Shown here in pieces: positions 1 through 11,913 of a DNA stretch of 64,000 bases (position 1 is the first letter of the stretch; each line of letters starts with the position of its first letter). Both the position numbers and the translations under genes were made by a program. The notes under the pieces are model-generated. The model was not told the origin of the DNA and did no database searches. It saw only the letters and a program-made list of their open reading frames with translations. Source of the stretch: Cephalotrichum gorgonifer. Lineage: Eukaryota > Ascomycota > Sordariomycetes > Microascales > Microascaceae. Location of the stretch: NCBI GenBank assembly GCA_900312665.1, contig ONZQ02000005.1:1963077-2027076 (forward strand). Reading direction: 5' to 3'.

Positions 1-909
1 GTCAGTTAGTATTCGAGCAGGGCGTCTGCGAGTACGATCAAAGTAACACCGCGCATTTTTGCTCGGTACTCTTCGGCCATAGTATGTGGCCACTTTGAGA
101 CAGAAGACGTACGATGTTGGTGAGTCGCGCAAAGTGCCCAAGTAAGATGAGGGCGCAGCCAGCCAGTCCAAGCGGAGATAGTGCACAATTTCCCATCCAT
201 CGTGTCGCAAAATCTCGAAAGGGGTTGGTCGCCGGGCGCGTTGTTACCCTTTCAAGGGACCAAAAAAGAACGGACGTGCACACTAATCCGGAGGAGGAAA
301 AGATGGTCGACTGTAACCCCGCCTCCACCGGAGAAGTGTCTGTGTGTCTGCGGGTTCGCAATTTCCCCACAAAGCCTCCGCCATTCTAGCGCATTTCCCA
401 CATTTCCAGGGCTGAATGGAAGACAGACGGGTTTGCTCCCACTGAGCTACTGTGTTACTCATACTCGTACAGCAAGACAATGACTTGGCTCGGACTTTAC
501 ATTGATCTTCTTCCCCGTGCACCCCCTGAGTCTAGTCCGGATTAAGCCTATGGTTGCGAGATCAATGATGCTATTACTCAACCCTTCCGCCCACTTCCCC
601 GGATAGTCTTCGACCACCCACTAGTGTAAGCGAGTGTTGCTTGGAGGAGTTAGGTTGCATACCCCCGGATGGCATGCCTCCCTTTCCCAAGAAGGGTAGC
701 ATTAACTGTCCTGTCCTCCTACCGCGCGGGAGTTAAATGTGCCCGTTCTCCTCGCATTCCTTGTTCCAGCTGAACGCCCCCCCTTCATCGAAGACTTACC
801 TCACGGCTACAGGGGAGGGCATCACCCTCGCAGAAGCGATAGTCAGCCGGTCTGATCTCGAAGCGACCGAACGATTGATTCCACCAGTAGAGAAGGCCAG
901 CAGCTCGAC
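1..909. other. Intergenic, no gene seen
   Basis: No open frame here has a recognisable protein or a sensible splice pattern. It probably holds the promoter of the membrane receptor that starts at 910. The left end is cut by the window edge, so an upstream gene cannot be excluded. Confidence 0.5.
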
Positions 910-2272
910 ATGGATTCGTATGTCGTCTCTCGAGATGTCGCGGACGATACCCGTCCGCATAACACACTGATTGTGCACTTCAATGCCATCATTTGGAGCT
1001 TGACGGCGCTTTCCGGCGTGGTGTTGGTTCTCAGGACGTATTGCAAGATTACACGGCAACGTGGACTGTGGTGGGACGACCATTTCATGACAGCGGCATG
1101 GGTACGTCTCTCGATCTCCACTTGGCTCTCATCCATTTTCGTACCGTCGTATACCGGAACGTGAACATCGCAAGCTAATCTTGGCCTGCCATGCCACCGC
1201 GGAGTAGATTACCATCGCGATCTCCTGCGTCTTTGGATCCATCTCGACGACAATGGGCTTTGGGAGACATACCTGGGACATCGACATGGAAAGCCCGGAC
1301 CACCCCAAGCTGCTCCTCATCATGAACATGACTGGTTTCTGGTCTCTCTTTGGTGCAGCATGGAGCAAGACGAGCTTCGCAATCACACTTCTCCGCCTCA
1401 CGCCAGCGACTAAAGTCAAATGGCTCATCTGGTTCCTAATCGTTACCGTCAACGTCGGCCTGTACCTAGCTGCCATCTTCATGTGGGTTCAATGCAACCC
1501 GCCCAAGAAGGTGTGGAATCCAAACATGGAGGGCACATGCTGGGACGGATCCAAGATTGTTATATATAACAGTTGGATTTCAGGTAATTTAACTGTCCCT
1601 GGGCTCACAAGCTCTCTTCTTGACATTTTTCTCGATCCTAACTCGGTCTCGTAGTTTGGTCTGGGCTTGCCGACATCGTCCTGGCCATCATCCCATGGTG
1701 GGTTCTCTCGCGCGCGGCGATGCATTTCAAAGAACAGATTGGGCTGCTGATCTGTATGAGTCTGGGAGTTTTGTAAGTTATATGGGCCTTATACTACCAC
1801 GGACTAGTCATCCTAACGACAGTTTGATTTTCCAGCGCCGGCTGCACGTCAATCGCGAAGATCATAACCATGCGAGCTATCACTGGCAATGATATGAGTA
1901 AGTAAGAGGCACTCGATACCCGTGCAACTTCCGCTGACCCTCAGCTCAGTCAACGTTGTTCCCCTCAACATCCTTGGCATCGCCGAGGCCCAAGTTACAA
2001 TCATCGCGGCCTCCATACCCGTTCTCCGCGCCCTGCTGCGAGCGCCTAACGCGACCAGGGCGAAATCATACGCCTATGGCACGAACCATAATACCGTCAA
2101 GACAAATACATCCCAGATTCGTCGCGAATATCGCGATCTAGACGGGGATGCGGACAACTATAGTACGACAGAGCTCACACAGCTTGAGAAGGTCATAGTC
2201 ACGACAGAGATTAACCAGGCGACAACACAGAAGAACGGCATGACCGATGAAGAGTCTTGGAGGAGGTTCTAG
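910..2272 (+). CDS. Pth11-like rhodopsin-fold membrane protein
   Basis: Predicted 356-residue polytopic membrane protein from five exons: 910-1101, 1208-1583, 1655-1772, 1836-1897, 1950-2272. The joined frame is open and all introns are GT-AG (52-106 bp). The N-terminus (NAIIWSLTALSGVVLVLRTY, then WWDDHFM) and later WIPWW-like and MTxR-type segments match the fungal rhodopsin/Pth11-like family: seven membrane helices, then a hydrophilic cytoplasmic tail (here from about residue 275). Such proteins are plasma-membrane receptors or receptor-like proteins; the ligand is unknown. The CFEM domain of classical Pth11 is absent. The neighbouring dehydrogenase is on the same strand, but nothing shows co-regulation. 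Confidence 0.82.
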
Positions 2273-2816
2273 TTAACTTAATCGATGCTTATTTGACCTG
2301 GATATTGTCTCAAGTACCATTGTGAGGAATGAATTCTTCCTTTCCACATATGTCGCCGAAGAGGCTACATCCTGAGTTCGTGGTTCAAAGCTCGTTAGGA
2401 GGCATCCTAGCCGGTTTGTTGACACGCAGTGGAGTGTATTCCTTACAAGTTACCGTCACGATGGCGATAATCCAAACCGACGGAACCTGAGGCGGGTGAT
2501 AGGGACCAGCCTGCGCTTTCCTGTCATTGGTGTGGTTTCTTGGTGGGTCCAGACCATGTTGAAGTGAGGACGGAACTCGGCAAGAATACGATGATAACGT
2601 GCGGAGTAATCAACACCGTACTATGGCGTGCTCGCTGGAGACCCGCACTTGGGATATGTCAGCGAACGGAAAGCTATGGAAGCTATCGCGAGCTTGTCAT
2701 ATTCCCCCACTACGGACCCCGATATCCCAAGCATGAGACCAAATCAAATACCCTTCCTCCTGCCTAGCTTGTGCACCTTGAATAAATAATACCCCCCCCC
2801 CACACGCCACATCACC
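2273..2816. other. Intergenic spacer
   Basis: Non-coding stretch between the receptor and the short-chain dehydrogenase. A run of C at about 2792-2800 lies just before the dehydrogenase start. No RNA gene or repeat was seen. Confidence 0.5.
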
Positions 2817-3777
2817 ATGTCCGAAGCAAATCATACTGGTAGGGAAGGCATCATGGCATCCAGGGGATCTTAACAGTAGTCATCGATCTTATGGTACTGA
2901 TTGGGCACTCGTTCTAGGCTTCTATTTCACGGCTAAACGCCACCAAGACACCTACCCAGCGATTGACCCTAGTAAGCGGGATTTATCGGGGAAGTATGTC
3001 TTTATTACGGGCGCATCCAAGGGCATTGGTAGGGAGACGGCGCTCTCCTACGCACGGGCTGGCTGCGCGGGAATCGGCGTCGGTGCGCGATCAAACCTGT
3101 CGGACTTACTTCCTCTTATTATTGAAGCGGCACGGGAGGTGGGGAGGCCAGCCCCCCAGGTAGAAGTAGTGCAGCTGGACGTCACAGAAGAGGCAAGCGT
3201 CGCGGAGGCCGCAGCCGTCATCACCAAGTCCTTCCCGAGGCTAGACATCCTCGTCAACAACGCGGGCTACCTCGAGCGACGCGCGAAGATCCTCGAGAGC
3301 GATCCCTCCGAGTGGTGGAAGACGTGGACCGTCAACGTCAAGGGTCCCTATCTCGTCACGCGAGCCTTCCTCCCCCAGATCCTCGAGAAGGGTGGCGACA
3401 AGATCGTCGTCAACCTGAGCAGCATCGCGGCGCACCTGACGTCGCCGGGCGGATCGGCCTACCAGACCAGCAAGCTTGCCGTGCAGCGCTTCACCGAGTT
3501 TCTGGACGTGGACCACGGGCCTGACGGGGTCCTCACCTTTGGGCTCCATCCAGGCGGTGTTCTGACGGACATGGGGAAGCGGCTCCCGAAGGAGAGACAC
3601 GTTGCCCTGACCGAGACGCCGAATCTGTGCGCGGATACCCTGGTCTACTTGACTGAGAGGAGGAGGGAATGGCTTGCGGGGAGGTATCTCTCCGCGACGT
3701 GGGATGTGGAGGAGCTCCTCTCAAAAGAGAGTGAGATCGTTCAGGAGGATAAGCTCAAGGTCAGGATGAGGGTTTGA
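2817..3777 (+). CDS. Short-chain dehydrogenase/reductase (SDR)
   Basis: Predicted 293-residue NAD(P)-dependent oxidoreductase. Exons 2817-2838 and 2918-3777 join across a 79-bp intron and give an N-terminus running into the Rossmann motif TGASKGIG (about residue 45). Other classical SDR features are NNAG, the catalytic Ser in NLSSIAA and the YQTSK active site. The C-terminal part has the PGGV(L)TDM segment usual in fungal SDRs. Substrate cannot be told from sequence. It lies between a receptor and a divergently placed transporter, so a metabolic role with the transporter is possible but unproven. Confidence 0.85.
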
Positions 3778-3933
3778 GGTATTACCTTATTCATCCATGT
3801 CATGGAGCCACTCTGAGATGGTAGCACAATAGCCTTTATTCAGGTTACGTCGTTAGCCAGATTCATACGAGGTGCCAACTATGGCACCAATTTCGCTCTA
3901 GCATGTCTATGATCTATTCCTTCCTTCCCCGTC

Positions 3934-6187
3934 CTATGCTTTGCTTTCGCTCTGTTTATCCTTGTACGCCTTCTTCCCCTCTTCCTTTAACTTAGCATCG
4001 TCTGGTCGGGACAGTTCAACCTGTGGCATCATGAAAAAGGCAACGAGAAAAGCAATCCCACAAAGGGCCGCTCCAACGATAAAGACCACCCGGAAACCCT
4101 TTCTATAGGCCGGAGTCAAAATCCCTCGAATACGGTCTGCTTCATTCTCGGAGACGGTGCCCAGATATGACTGAGGGTTACTGAGGAGAGTCTCCGAATC
4201 GCTGCTACCGATATCAAGAGTTGACAAAGAGCCGGCAAGAACCCCGTTGCTATATATCGATATTAGCGCACTTCCCGCCCTGCGATCAATCGGAAGGAAT
4301 GAAACGAACATTATTGTTCCGCAAACGGCGAGGCCTAGGGTGGCCCCGAGATTTCTGACAAAGCTGTGTGGAAATGATAAGCGTATGCAGATTGTAGAGG
4401 GAGCGAGAGTTCGGAACTTACTTCCTGAATGAGGTGACAACTGCCATATCACGCCTGTCCACGCCCGCCTGGACCGCGATCAGCGCCGGCTGCAACGTGT
4501 TGCCAACACCTACTCCGATGAGCAGCGAATACCCGATCTGCTTGCCAACCCCGGTGTTCTCGTTAAGAGTCGACATCAGAGCTAGACCAACCGCCCAGCA
4601 GACCCACCCGAAGAGGATACACTCTCGGTAGCGGCCAACCCAATGGACAATAAGGCCTGATAAGGTACTGCTGGCCGTCTGGACGAGCGTGATGGGAAGG
4701 AGCATTGCCCCGGCCTTGGTAGCTGAGTATCCGTATGCCAACTGGTAGAACGACGGGATGTAGTAGATTTGCATGACAAAGTTCCAGCCTTAGTACACAG
4801 GGTTAGCTTCTGATCCAATAGCGTAGGCCAGTACGGTAGGAAGGTATAGTAACCATTGATCGCCATTGTGATGCAAGCCCCATTCACAATCTTGGACTTG
4901 AATATATGCACTGCTCATACTTAGTCAACGTGCCTTGAAGGAATTTGTGAATGAGATAGGGAATAGGATAGGCACGTACGCGGAACAAGGGGGTATCGTG
5001 GCCCCTTCCATTGCCATACCAAAAAGGAAGCGCAGACGACGAAGCCAACAACCAGGGGCGCGATGACCTGGACGGAGTTCCATGGGAATTCGGCCCCACC
5101 CCAGGTAAGGCCTAGCATGAGGACCGTCGTCCCCGCCAAGGCGAGGAAAATGCCGATGAAGTCAACCGCCTTGAGTTTCCTGGTGATCTAATTCAGCAGT
5201 TTTCTCTCGAATCTTGCCTTGGGATGGGTACATACAGGCGCCAGTCCCCCTCCACCTTCTTCAGGGGCATAAAGAAGATCACGCCCAGGGTAATAAGCAC
5301 TGTCAGTGGCATGTTCATGCGGAAGATCCACCGCCACGAGTCTTTCGACCTAGACGAGATAGCGCCACCAATGACCGGGCCAATGCCATTTGCGATAGCA
5401 ACTACGGCTCCCTGAGGTTGGTTCATTAGAGTTTTGTGTAGGTTATAGGTTTGACCGAAATTGACACTGAACGTACGAGGATGCCCTGATACTTCCCCCT
5501 TTCCCGCAGGGGAACGACGTCGCTGACGATAAGCTGCGCGACAGTCATCAGCCCTCCACCACCGATACCGGTAAAGGCACGGAAGATGGTCAGTTGCAGG
5601 ACAGATTCGGCCAACGAGGAAGCTAAAGATCCAAGAAAGAAAATGGCCATCCCGGTAAGCAGGATGACCTTCCGCGACCAGATGTCCGAGAGTCGCCCGT
5701 ACAGCAGTTGACCGACAGTCGAGGTTCTGAGCGAGGTTGGTAAGTAAGATCTCAGGATGTTACGGGAACACTGGATGGCACGACACATACATGAAGTAGC
5801 CGCTAGCTATCCAGGACACTTGCGAAGTAGACCCCAGTGCGTTGCCGATGATGTACAAGCTGGCTGCGAGTGTCGTTTGGTCCATGAGGGCCAGGAGATC
5901 GACGCCTGCGCATGCCAGGAATATCTACTATCCATCAGCTCTCATTCCCAACACCAGGGCAGAGGAATCAAACGTCTTACCGTGATGATTTTCTTCTTTG
6001 GCACATAATTCGTCTGCTCGTTGAACTCGTGGACCTTGGTTTCGGTAGGCGACTCGTCGGCGGTGACAGAATTCTCTGCTGAACTAGGCTTCTCAGACAT
6101 TCCCGCGAGGCCTTGGACGCCCCGCGGCTCACCATCGCCATTGGGTTCGTTTTCCATTGCTGCTGAGGATGAGAGAATTGGGGTCAT
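3934..6187 (-). CDS. MFS drug transporter, DHA2 (14-helix) type
   Basis: Predicted 606-residue major facilitator. Eight exons on the minus strand: 6187-5981, 5924-5791, 5726-5477, 5411-5236, 5179-4980, 4910-4854, 4788-4422, 4363-3934; the joined frame is open. A hydrophilic N-tail is followed by a first helix with LALMDQTTLAAS (a variant of the LDxTIV motif), then GRLSDIWSRK (motif A), FRAFTGIGGGG (motif B) and IANGIGPVIGGAIS (motif C). This is the layout of fungal DHA2 exporters such as those of toxin clusters. It probably exports small molecules by proton antiport at the plasma membrane. Whether it belongs to the PKS-NRPS cluster 13 kb away is unknown; that cluster has its own exporter. The motif C exon begins directly after the motif B exon, with no missing segment. 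Confidence 0.88.
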
Positions 6188-7349
6188 GGTTTGTTGTGTT
6201 GGTCGGACGTCGATTTCGTGTGGGAGATTTAGCCCTACCGCTTCAAATAGAGAAAAGGGAACGGAACCGGTTCAAACACCGAGTGGACAATTTTCTCCTC
6301 GCGTCGCACGACAACAGCAAGAAAAAAGAAACCAATCAGACACTCAAAGTAGCTGACGTACTCGGTTTTCTACTCTAACACAATACGTGCACGTGGGAGC
6401 ACACCAACTGCCTTAGAAAGAGTGACGTGGAAGAGCCAGGGTCCAGTCAGAAAAGGGGGCTTCGCGGACCTTGATGGCCCCTGGACTTGTTTTTCCCCAA
6501 ATTTTATATTAGAGCACCTACCACCACCCCCCTCCCCGACCCTACACTACGGTGTTGTTGATCACTTCGAGAATCATCCCACTCTCGCTGTCCCGGGCCT
6601 GCATATCGCGCAATACAAGGACAAGTAAGACGGGACTCAAAATTTCGGTACTCTATGCACGGCGCCGATCTTCCCTCCTCCGATCCACAACCTTGAAGGC
6701 CCTCGAACAAGCGCAAACAGGCGCAAAACGACGCACGGACGGGATGCGACCCGGCTGTCAGCCGGCAGTTCCAACTTTATTTTTGTAAAGAACCCCTGCG
6801 GCACCACAGCACATCTCCTGGCCACAAGGGTGCATGAAGAAATCGCGGACGGCACGCGGGACGGCACGTTGCGATGAAAATCCCAGTCACTGGACGCCGG
6901 TCGCGGAGATAGAAGTTGTGACCCTGATGGTACCGGCTTAGCGTGGGGTTTTACTCTTAATCAATTGGCAAAGTTACTCGGAGACATTTGTTAACGCCGA
7001 CTAGAAAGGGAATATGCTCCGTACCTCGGGAGGATAGATGCTCGGGCTGCCTGTGGTGAGACAGCCGGTGACAACATCTTTGGTGTAACGGGAGACTGAT
7101 CTAGTCTGGTGTGATGGGGGATCGACTACGGCAATGCTTCATCCAGTTGAAATGTATTCCGGCCACACTCTCCAGATGCAACGGGATGGGATGCGGATAT
7201 GATGTACTCGTAGGTCGAAGATGACGTGACTAGCTTATGCTATGTGGGCAAGGGGTAAGCCTCATAAGAGGGAGTGTTGATCCGGCCCGTTTGCTCCTGT
7301 TGCACTCATTCCTTGCATACGGCCCTTGCACGAGCGTTCTTCTTCCACC
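6188..7349. other. Divergent promoter region
   Basis: About 1.16 kb between the divergently transcribed DHA2 transporter and the cysteine synthase-rhodanese gene. It must hold both promoters. No convincing coding exon, tRNA or repeat was found. Confidence 0.5.
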
Positions 7350-9174
7350 ATGGCGAACCTTCTCAACGTGTATAAGGGTCCTGACTCCGTTCGGAACTAT
7401 TTCAATCCCGATGCTTCACCCCCGCTTCCTCTGGTTGAGATCCCCGACTGCCTGAATCCGTACCGAGGAGATGGTGTCCGCATATATGCAAAGATGATGT
7501 CGATGCATCCCGCGAATAACGTCAAGTCGATGCCTGGTTCGTGCCCGCCCACCTTTCCGGTTGCCGGGTTTTTGGAGGAGAGTAAACAAGCTGACGAACC
7601 AACGCAAAAGCCTTGAATCTTCTCCAGCATAGCGTGAAACCAGGACAGACACAGACAATCATCGAGTACAGCTCCGGATCGACAGTGATCTCCATGTCGC
7701 TGGTCGCCCGGGTGTTCTACGGCCTCCCGGATGTCCGAGCATATCTGAGTAATAAGACGAGCCTTGCCAAGCTCCGGTTGATGCAGTTCTTTGGTCTCGA
7801 CATGTGGGTCGTCGACAGCCTTGCTCCTTCTCATCTGCCTCCGTACTAACACGAGTACACAGAACCCTCTTTGGCGGACCGTCGCAACCCGAGCCCGATG
7901 ACGAACGAGGTGGGATCCGAGCCGCCGAGAGGATGGCAAAGGAGTCAGATTCAGTCATCAATCCGAACCAGTACGAGAACGACAATGTTAGAATATCAAT
8001 GTCTCGAGATAATAGGAAGACCGCTGACGTTTGAGACGAACAGAACTGGAAATCGCACGTTCGATGGACCGGCCCCCAAATACTGGCGCAGCTGCCCGAG
8101 ATTAATCTGCTGTGTGCAGGAATGGGAACCTCGGGGACCATGACGGGATTGGGATCGTACTTCAAGGCCGCCAAGCCCAGTGTGTACCGGGTCGGAGTGT
8201 GTACCGCACCTGGCGACCGCGTCCCCGGACCACGGTCGCATGCGCTGCTCGCTCCGGTACAATTCCCTTGGAGTACGTCGATAGACCACATGGAAGAGGT
8301 CGGCTCGCACCACTCGTATTCCCTCTCTCTTGACCTCTGTCGGCAAGGCCTCGTCTGTGGCCCCTCGTCGGGCTTCAACCTTCAGGGGCTATACCAGTTT
8401 ATTGAGAAGCGCAAGGCCGACGGATCCCTTGGTGAGCTGGCCGGCCCCGATGGCGACATCCACTGCGTATTCCTCTGCTGTGATCTGCCCTACCAGTACA
8501 TCGATGAGTACTTCAACAAGCTCGGAGATGAGCACTTCCCCGCCATCCATAACAAGGTACGTTGCGCGTGATATATCAGGGTGGAGGATAGTGCGTACTA
8601 ATAATTTTCCTAGCATCTGGCAGCAGTTGATCTCTACCGTTACGATGATAGGTGGGAGGTAGAGGCAACCGAGGCTCTCAACTCGTTCTTCAACCTCGAC
8701 GAAGCACTGTCACACGCGCCAGTCCCAATTACCTCAAAGGTAGCTTCCAAGCCCGATACATCCGTCATCGATCTTCGGCAGTCGCTTGACTTCCAAGATT
8801 TCCACCTCCCCGGCTCCGTCAACGTGCCGTTCGTTTACGAGGGGACTCCGAGTCCCTTCTCGGACCCCTACGTGCTGGAGTCTCTGTGGAGGAAGCTTGA
8901 GGAGACCTTCAAGGCTCCGAACAAGGATCTTCTGAATCTCATTAACGGAAAGCGAGTCTTGCTACTCTGCTACGATGGGGATAGCGCCCGCGTGGCGACT
9001 AGTGTTTTGAGGGCGAAGGGATACGAAGCCGATAGCCTCAAGGGGGGATTCCGCGAGCTGCGAAAATTGCGGGAGACGTCCAGTACACCGTTGTGTGCTG
9101 TGAATGGGGTAGTAAATGAGGGGCTTGTGGCTGCGCCGTTGGGCCATGTCGTTGTTGCCGGAGAGGCTGCTTAG
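7350..9174 (+). CDS. Cysteine synthase-like PLP enzyme fused to rhodanese domain
   Basis: Predicted 525-residue fusion from five exons: 7350-7536, 7611-7803, 7863-7986, 8044-8556, 8614-9174. The N-terminal two thirds are a fold-type II PLP-dependent enzyme: the probable Schiff-base lysine is Lys59 in NNVKSMP, followed by a Ser/Thr-Gly loop (EYSSGST), and the phosphate-binding GMGTSGTMTG and GPSSGFN loops. The last 170 or so residues are a rhodanese domain with IDLRQ, FHLPGSVNVP and a cysteine loop LLCYDGDSAR (Cys458 as probable persulfide carrier). Inference: it makes or breaks a C-S bond and passes sulfur through Cys458. The first ATG in frame was used. The exon 2 donor (gtgggt) is weak but is the only one that keeps FGLDITLFGGP in frame. 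Confidence 0.85.
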
Positions 9175-9493
9175 AAGAAAAAAAAAACAAGATAGAAACG
9201 AATAAATGAAGGGATCCTGGCAAGATTCAGCGAAAATGGAGGCAGGGAAATGCTGCTCTTTCCCAAACCATGTATGGTACGTCCTCTTGACAGGTGGATC
9301 CACTTGTCGATTAGGCACCAACCGGTCCCGTGATCTCTGATCCGTCAATCTCCATGGTAAGGGGCATAATACTGGGCCAGCGGCTGTTCACCAAGACACA
9401 CACGAAGCCCGCTCACATTATCTCTCGCCAGGCAATCTCAGCTGGAGAGCCTAGTCCGATGTCTTTAGGGTCTTACCGGCTCCCTCTCCCATC
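9175..9493. other. Intergenic spacer
   Basis: About 320 bp between two genes on the same strand. An A-rich run at about 9177-9187 follows the upstream stop codon. Nothing else was recognised. Confidence 0.5.
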
Positions 9494-11428
9494 ATGGTGT
9501 CGCGTCCAGCCGGGGTTAGTTTCTTAGAGAGCCTCCCCCTGCACCTCCTCGAGGAGATATGCGAGCATCTCGCCGCAGATGGCGGCGGAGATCGCTCTTT
9601 GCTCGCACTCTATTCCACGAGCACGTGGCTCTGCTCCGCCGCGGCGCGATCTCGATTCAAGACCATCCATATTAAATTCAAAGCCGAGAGTCTGAAAGGC
9701 GATGTCGAACGTTGGCGGGGAATATTGCAAACTAGAGACTGCGCACGATACGTACGGCGGCTGGACATCACTGCATACAGGGCCCACAAACCGGTCGCGA
9801 GTCTGTGGCCTCTGCGCAGTGACTTGGGCTTCTGGAGAAGTCACGTATCGTTCAACTATTACGCCCATGGGCACCCCTTGACCGACGAAGATAGGGCGAG
9901 ACAGTCGGAAACATGGCAGCCCCTGGTTGATTTTGTTCCCAGCCTCACCGGCCTGAAGGACGTCATATTCGCGGATCACGAACCGATACCCGCGACCCTG
10001 TTTGCCGCGTTGCAGAACCACCCGCAAGATGTCCGACTGCATCTTGATAGCTTCACTCTGCGCAGCCTCGACCACGTGGCGTCACGCCTCCAGGACATCG
10101 ACGCCTTCGATAAAGCATTGGTTTCGTCGCCCTGCCTATCTAGCATATGTGTCCAGGACGCACGGTGGGCGCGTGAGCCTTTCGATATCGACGTGACCAA
10201 CAACGACAACGCGGTTTGGCGTATGGTGGTGGAGTCAGCTCCAAAGTTGAAGTCGGTTGTGGTTGACTTCATAAGGATAGCCCCTCGCTCCCATTTCTCC
10301 CCCAACGCCCCCCTCGGCGACACTGTCCGAAGAAAGGCTGCTCTGGAGGTATTATATCTTCGATACCACGGGCTTTTAAACCCCTCCTTTATTCTAGAGT
10401 GGAATAGCAGCGTGGACTTCAGCTCACTCCGCACCCTCTACCTAGAGCTGTCCGCAATGGCCCCGAGCGCCCTTGGGACCCTCTGCGAGATTGCGGGGGC
10501 CCAGGGTTTCCAATCGCTGCGAGACCTCTCCCTCATGGTGGGTCCGATGATTGTGTCGGCGAACGGCGACGAAATGCGTGTGGACCCTGACCTCGCTTGC
10601 CTGTTTTCAGCACTACGGCCGCTTGAGTCCCTCGAACTGCGAGGTCAGTTCGGTGAGGTGGCCTTTGGTGCCATCCTCCGCTCCCACGGCCAGTCCTTAC
10701 GCGCGCTTAGGCTCCTTCCCGTACGCTTCCCGGATATGCAGCTGGATCCGTTTGTCCTCACACTAGACCGCATCCGGGCGCTGACTCGGGCGTGCCCGGA
10801 CCTCCGAGACCTTGAGCTTCTTGTCCAAAGATCCAAGGGGAACGAGGAAGAGGTACAGACTTATCGTGCCATCGGGGAACTTCGGCGCCTTGACCGCCTT
10901 AGCCTGCAACTGGACAGCTCAATTCTTCACCCTGTGTCGGGTGTAGGAGTGGACTCGGACGACACTACTATTGACGCCATGACCGAAACTGTCCTCCGCG
11001 ACGCCTTCATCAACGCCGCCATCGACGCCGACCTTGCCACCGGTATTTTCGAGTGCATATGCCGGCAGAGATCGCCGGGCTACATCCGGCTTGTCGCGGC
11101 GGAACTAGTGGCCGTCGGAAACGACTGGTTAGAATGGGAGAGTAGGTCCGAGGACATGTTGCCTATTACGAATTACCTATCGAGAAATTGGGTCAGAGAG
11201 CGCGACACGAGATACGGGCATGAGGGGGAATTCACGATAACTGAGCTAGACCCTATCGCTTATACGCCGGACGCGGTGGCCAGCTTGGAGGCGGGATTCG
11301 ATGAACAGCATGAAGATATCTTACGGAGCGTCTGGCCGGCCACGTGGGGGGGCGAGATGCCGGAATGGAGGAGTTTTCCTTTGTGGAAGGAGGGCCAAGA
11401 TGCCACAGATGCCGGTGGCGGTGGCTAA
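9494..11428 (+). CDS. F-box protein with leucine-rich C-terminal region
   Basis: Single-exon frame of 644 residues. The N-terminus (about residues 8-50) has the F-box pattern LESLPLHLLEEICEHL, then a Trp/Arg-containing second half, the Skp1-binding module of SCF ubiquitin ligases. The rest has repeated leucine-rich segments such as LRDLSLMVGP, LESLELRGQ and LRDLELL, spaced like degenerate leucine-rich repeats, which would form the target-binding surface. The target is unknown. Fungi carry large, fast-changing families of such proteins. The start at 9494 is the first ATG before the F-box. Confidence 0.8.
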   Translation: MVSRPAGVSFLESLPLHLLEEICEHLAADGGGDRSLLALYSTSTWLCSAAARSRFKTIHIKFKAESLKGDVERWRGILQTRDCARYVRRLDITAYRAHKPVASLWPLRSDLGFWRSHVSFNYYAHGHPLTDEDRARQSETWQPLVDFVPSLTGLKDVIFADHEPIPATLFAALQNHPQDVRLHLDSFTLRSLDHVASRLQDIDAFDKALVSSPCLSSICVQDARWAREPFDIDVTNNDNAVWRMVVESAPKLKSVVVDFIRIAPRSHFSPNAPLGDTVRRKAALEVLYLRYHGLLNPSFILEWNSSVDFSSLRTLYLELSAMAPSALGTLCEIAGAQGFQSLRDLSLMVGPMIVSANGDEMRVDPDLACLFSALRPLESLELRGQFGEVAFGAILRSHGQSLRALRLLPVRFPDMQLDPFVLTLDRIRALTRACPDLRDLELLVQRSKGNEEEVQTYRAIGELRRLDRLSLQLDSSILHPVSGVGVDSDDTTIDAMTETVLRDAFINAAIDADLATGIFECICRQRSPGYIRLVAAELVAVGNDWLEWESRSEDMLPITNYLSRNWVRERDTRYGHEGEFTITELDPIAYTPDAVASLEAGFDEQHEDILRSVWPATWGGEMPEWRSFPLWKEGQDATDAGGGG

Positions 11429-11597
11429 TCGCCTCCTACTTTGTTGATATGTACTGTGAGCACCATGCTCCCAACTGAAGGCGGTTCCAGGGGGTGGTGG
11501 GAATATGATTTTTAAAAAGCGACTTAAAGATTGGGAGCATGCCCTCTTCTGAACCAATACATACCTACCACTGAACGATATCGTCAACAACTCACCG

Positions 11598-11669
11598 GCC
11601 CTTATAGCTCAGTGGTAGAGCGCGTCACTAGTAATGACGAGGTCGTAGGTTCGACTCCTACTGAGGGCA
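11598..11669 (+). tRNA. tRNA-Thr (anticodon AGT)
   Basis: A full 72-nt cloverleaf without intron. The acceptor stem pairs GCCCTTA (11598-11604) with TGAGGGC (11662-11668), with one T-G pair. The D arm is GCTC/GAGC around AGTGGTA, the anticodon stem CGTCA/TGACG encloses loop CTAGTAA with anticodon AGT at 11630-11632, and the T arm is GTAGG/CCTAC around TTCGACT. The discriminator base is A. A and B box promoter elements are in place. Confidence 0.93.
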
Positions 11670-11772
11670 TTTGGCATTTCTTTTCGGTTCCACTTTTTTC
11701 CTGTGAACTACGCTTCAACGTAGTATATAGGCAGGCAAGTGTTCCGGCAGTTGGCGTTATACTTTGTAACAT

Positions 11773-11806
11773 GAGGAGGTCTTAGGTTCGACTCCTAATC
11801 AGGCAC
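11773..11806 (+). pseudogene. tRNA 3'-half fragment
   Basis: About 34 bp closely resemble the 3' half of the tRNA-Thr located 110 bp upstream: the variable stretch AGGTC, a T arm TTAGG/CCTAA around the same loop TTCGACT, and a 3' tail TCAGGCA. No matching 5' acceptor strand, D arm or anticodon arm was found upstream, so it cannot fold as a full tRNA. It looks like a partial local duplication. The compensating T/A change in the T stem keeps that helix paired. Confidence 0.6.
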
Positions 11807-11913
11807 CTGTTTCTTTTTGGCCTTACACCGGCATAAGAGATTGATCGGATTCTTTTGTTTCGCCGATCAATCCACCTTCCTAGTTAGGTGAGGTAGACAG
11901 GGTATTGGTGGCT

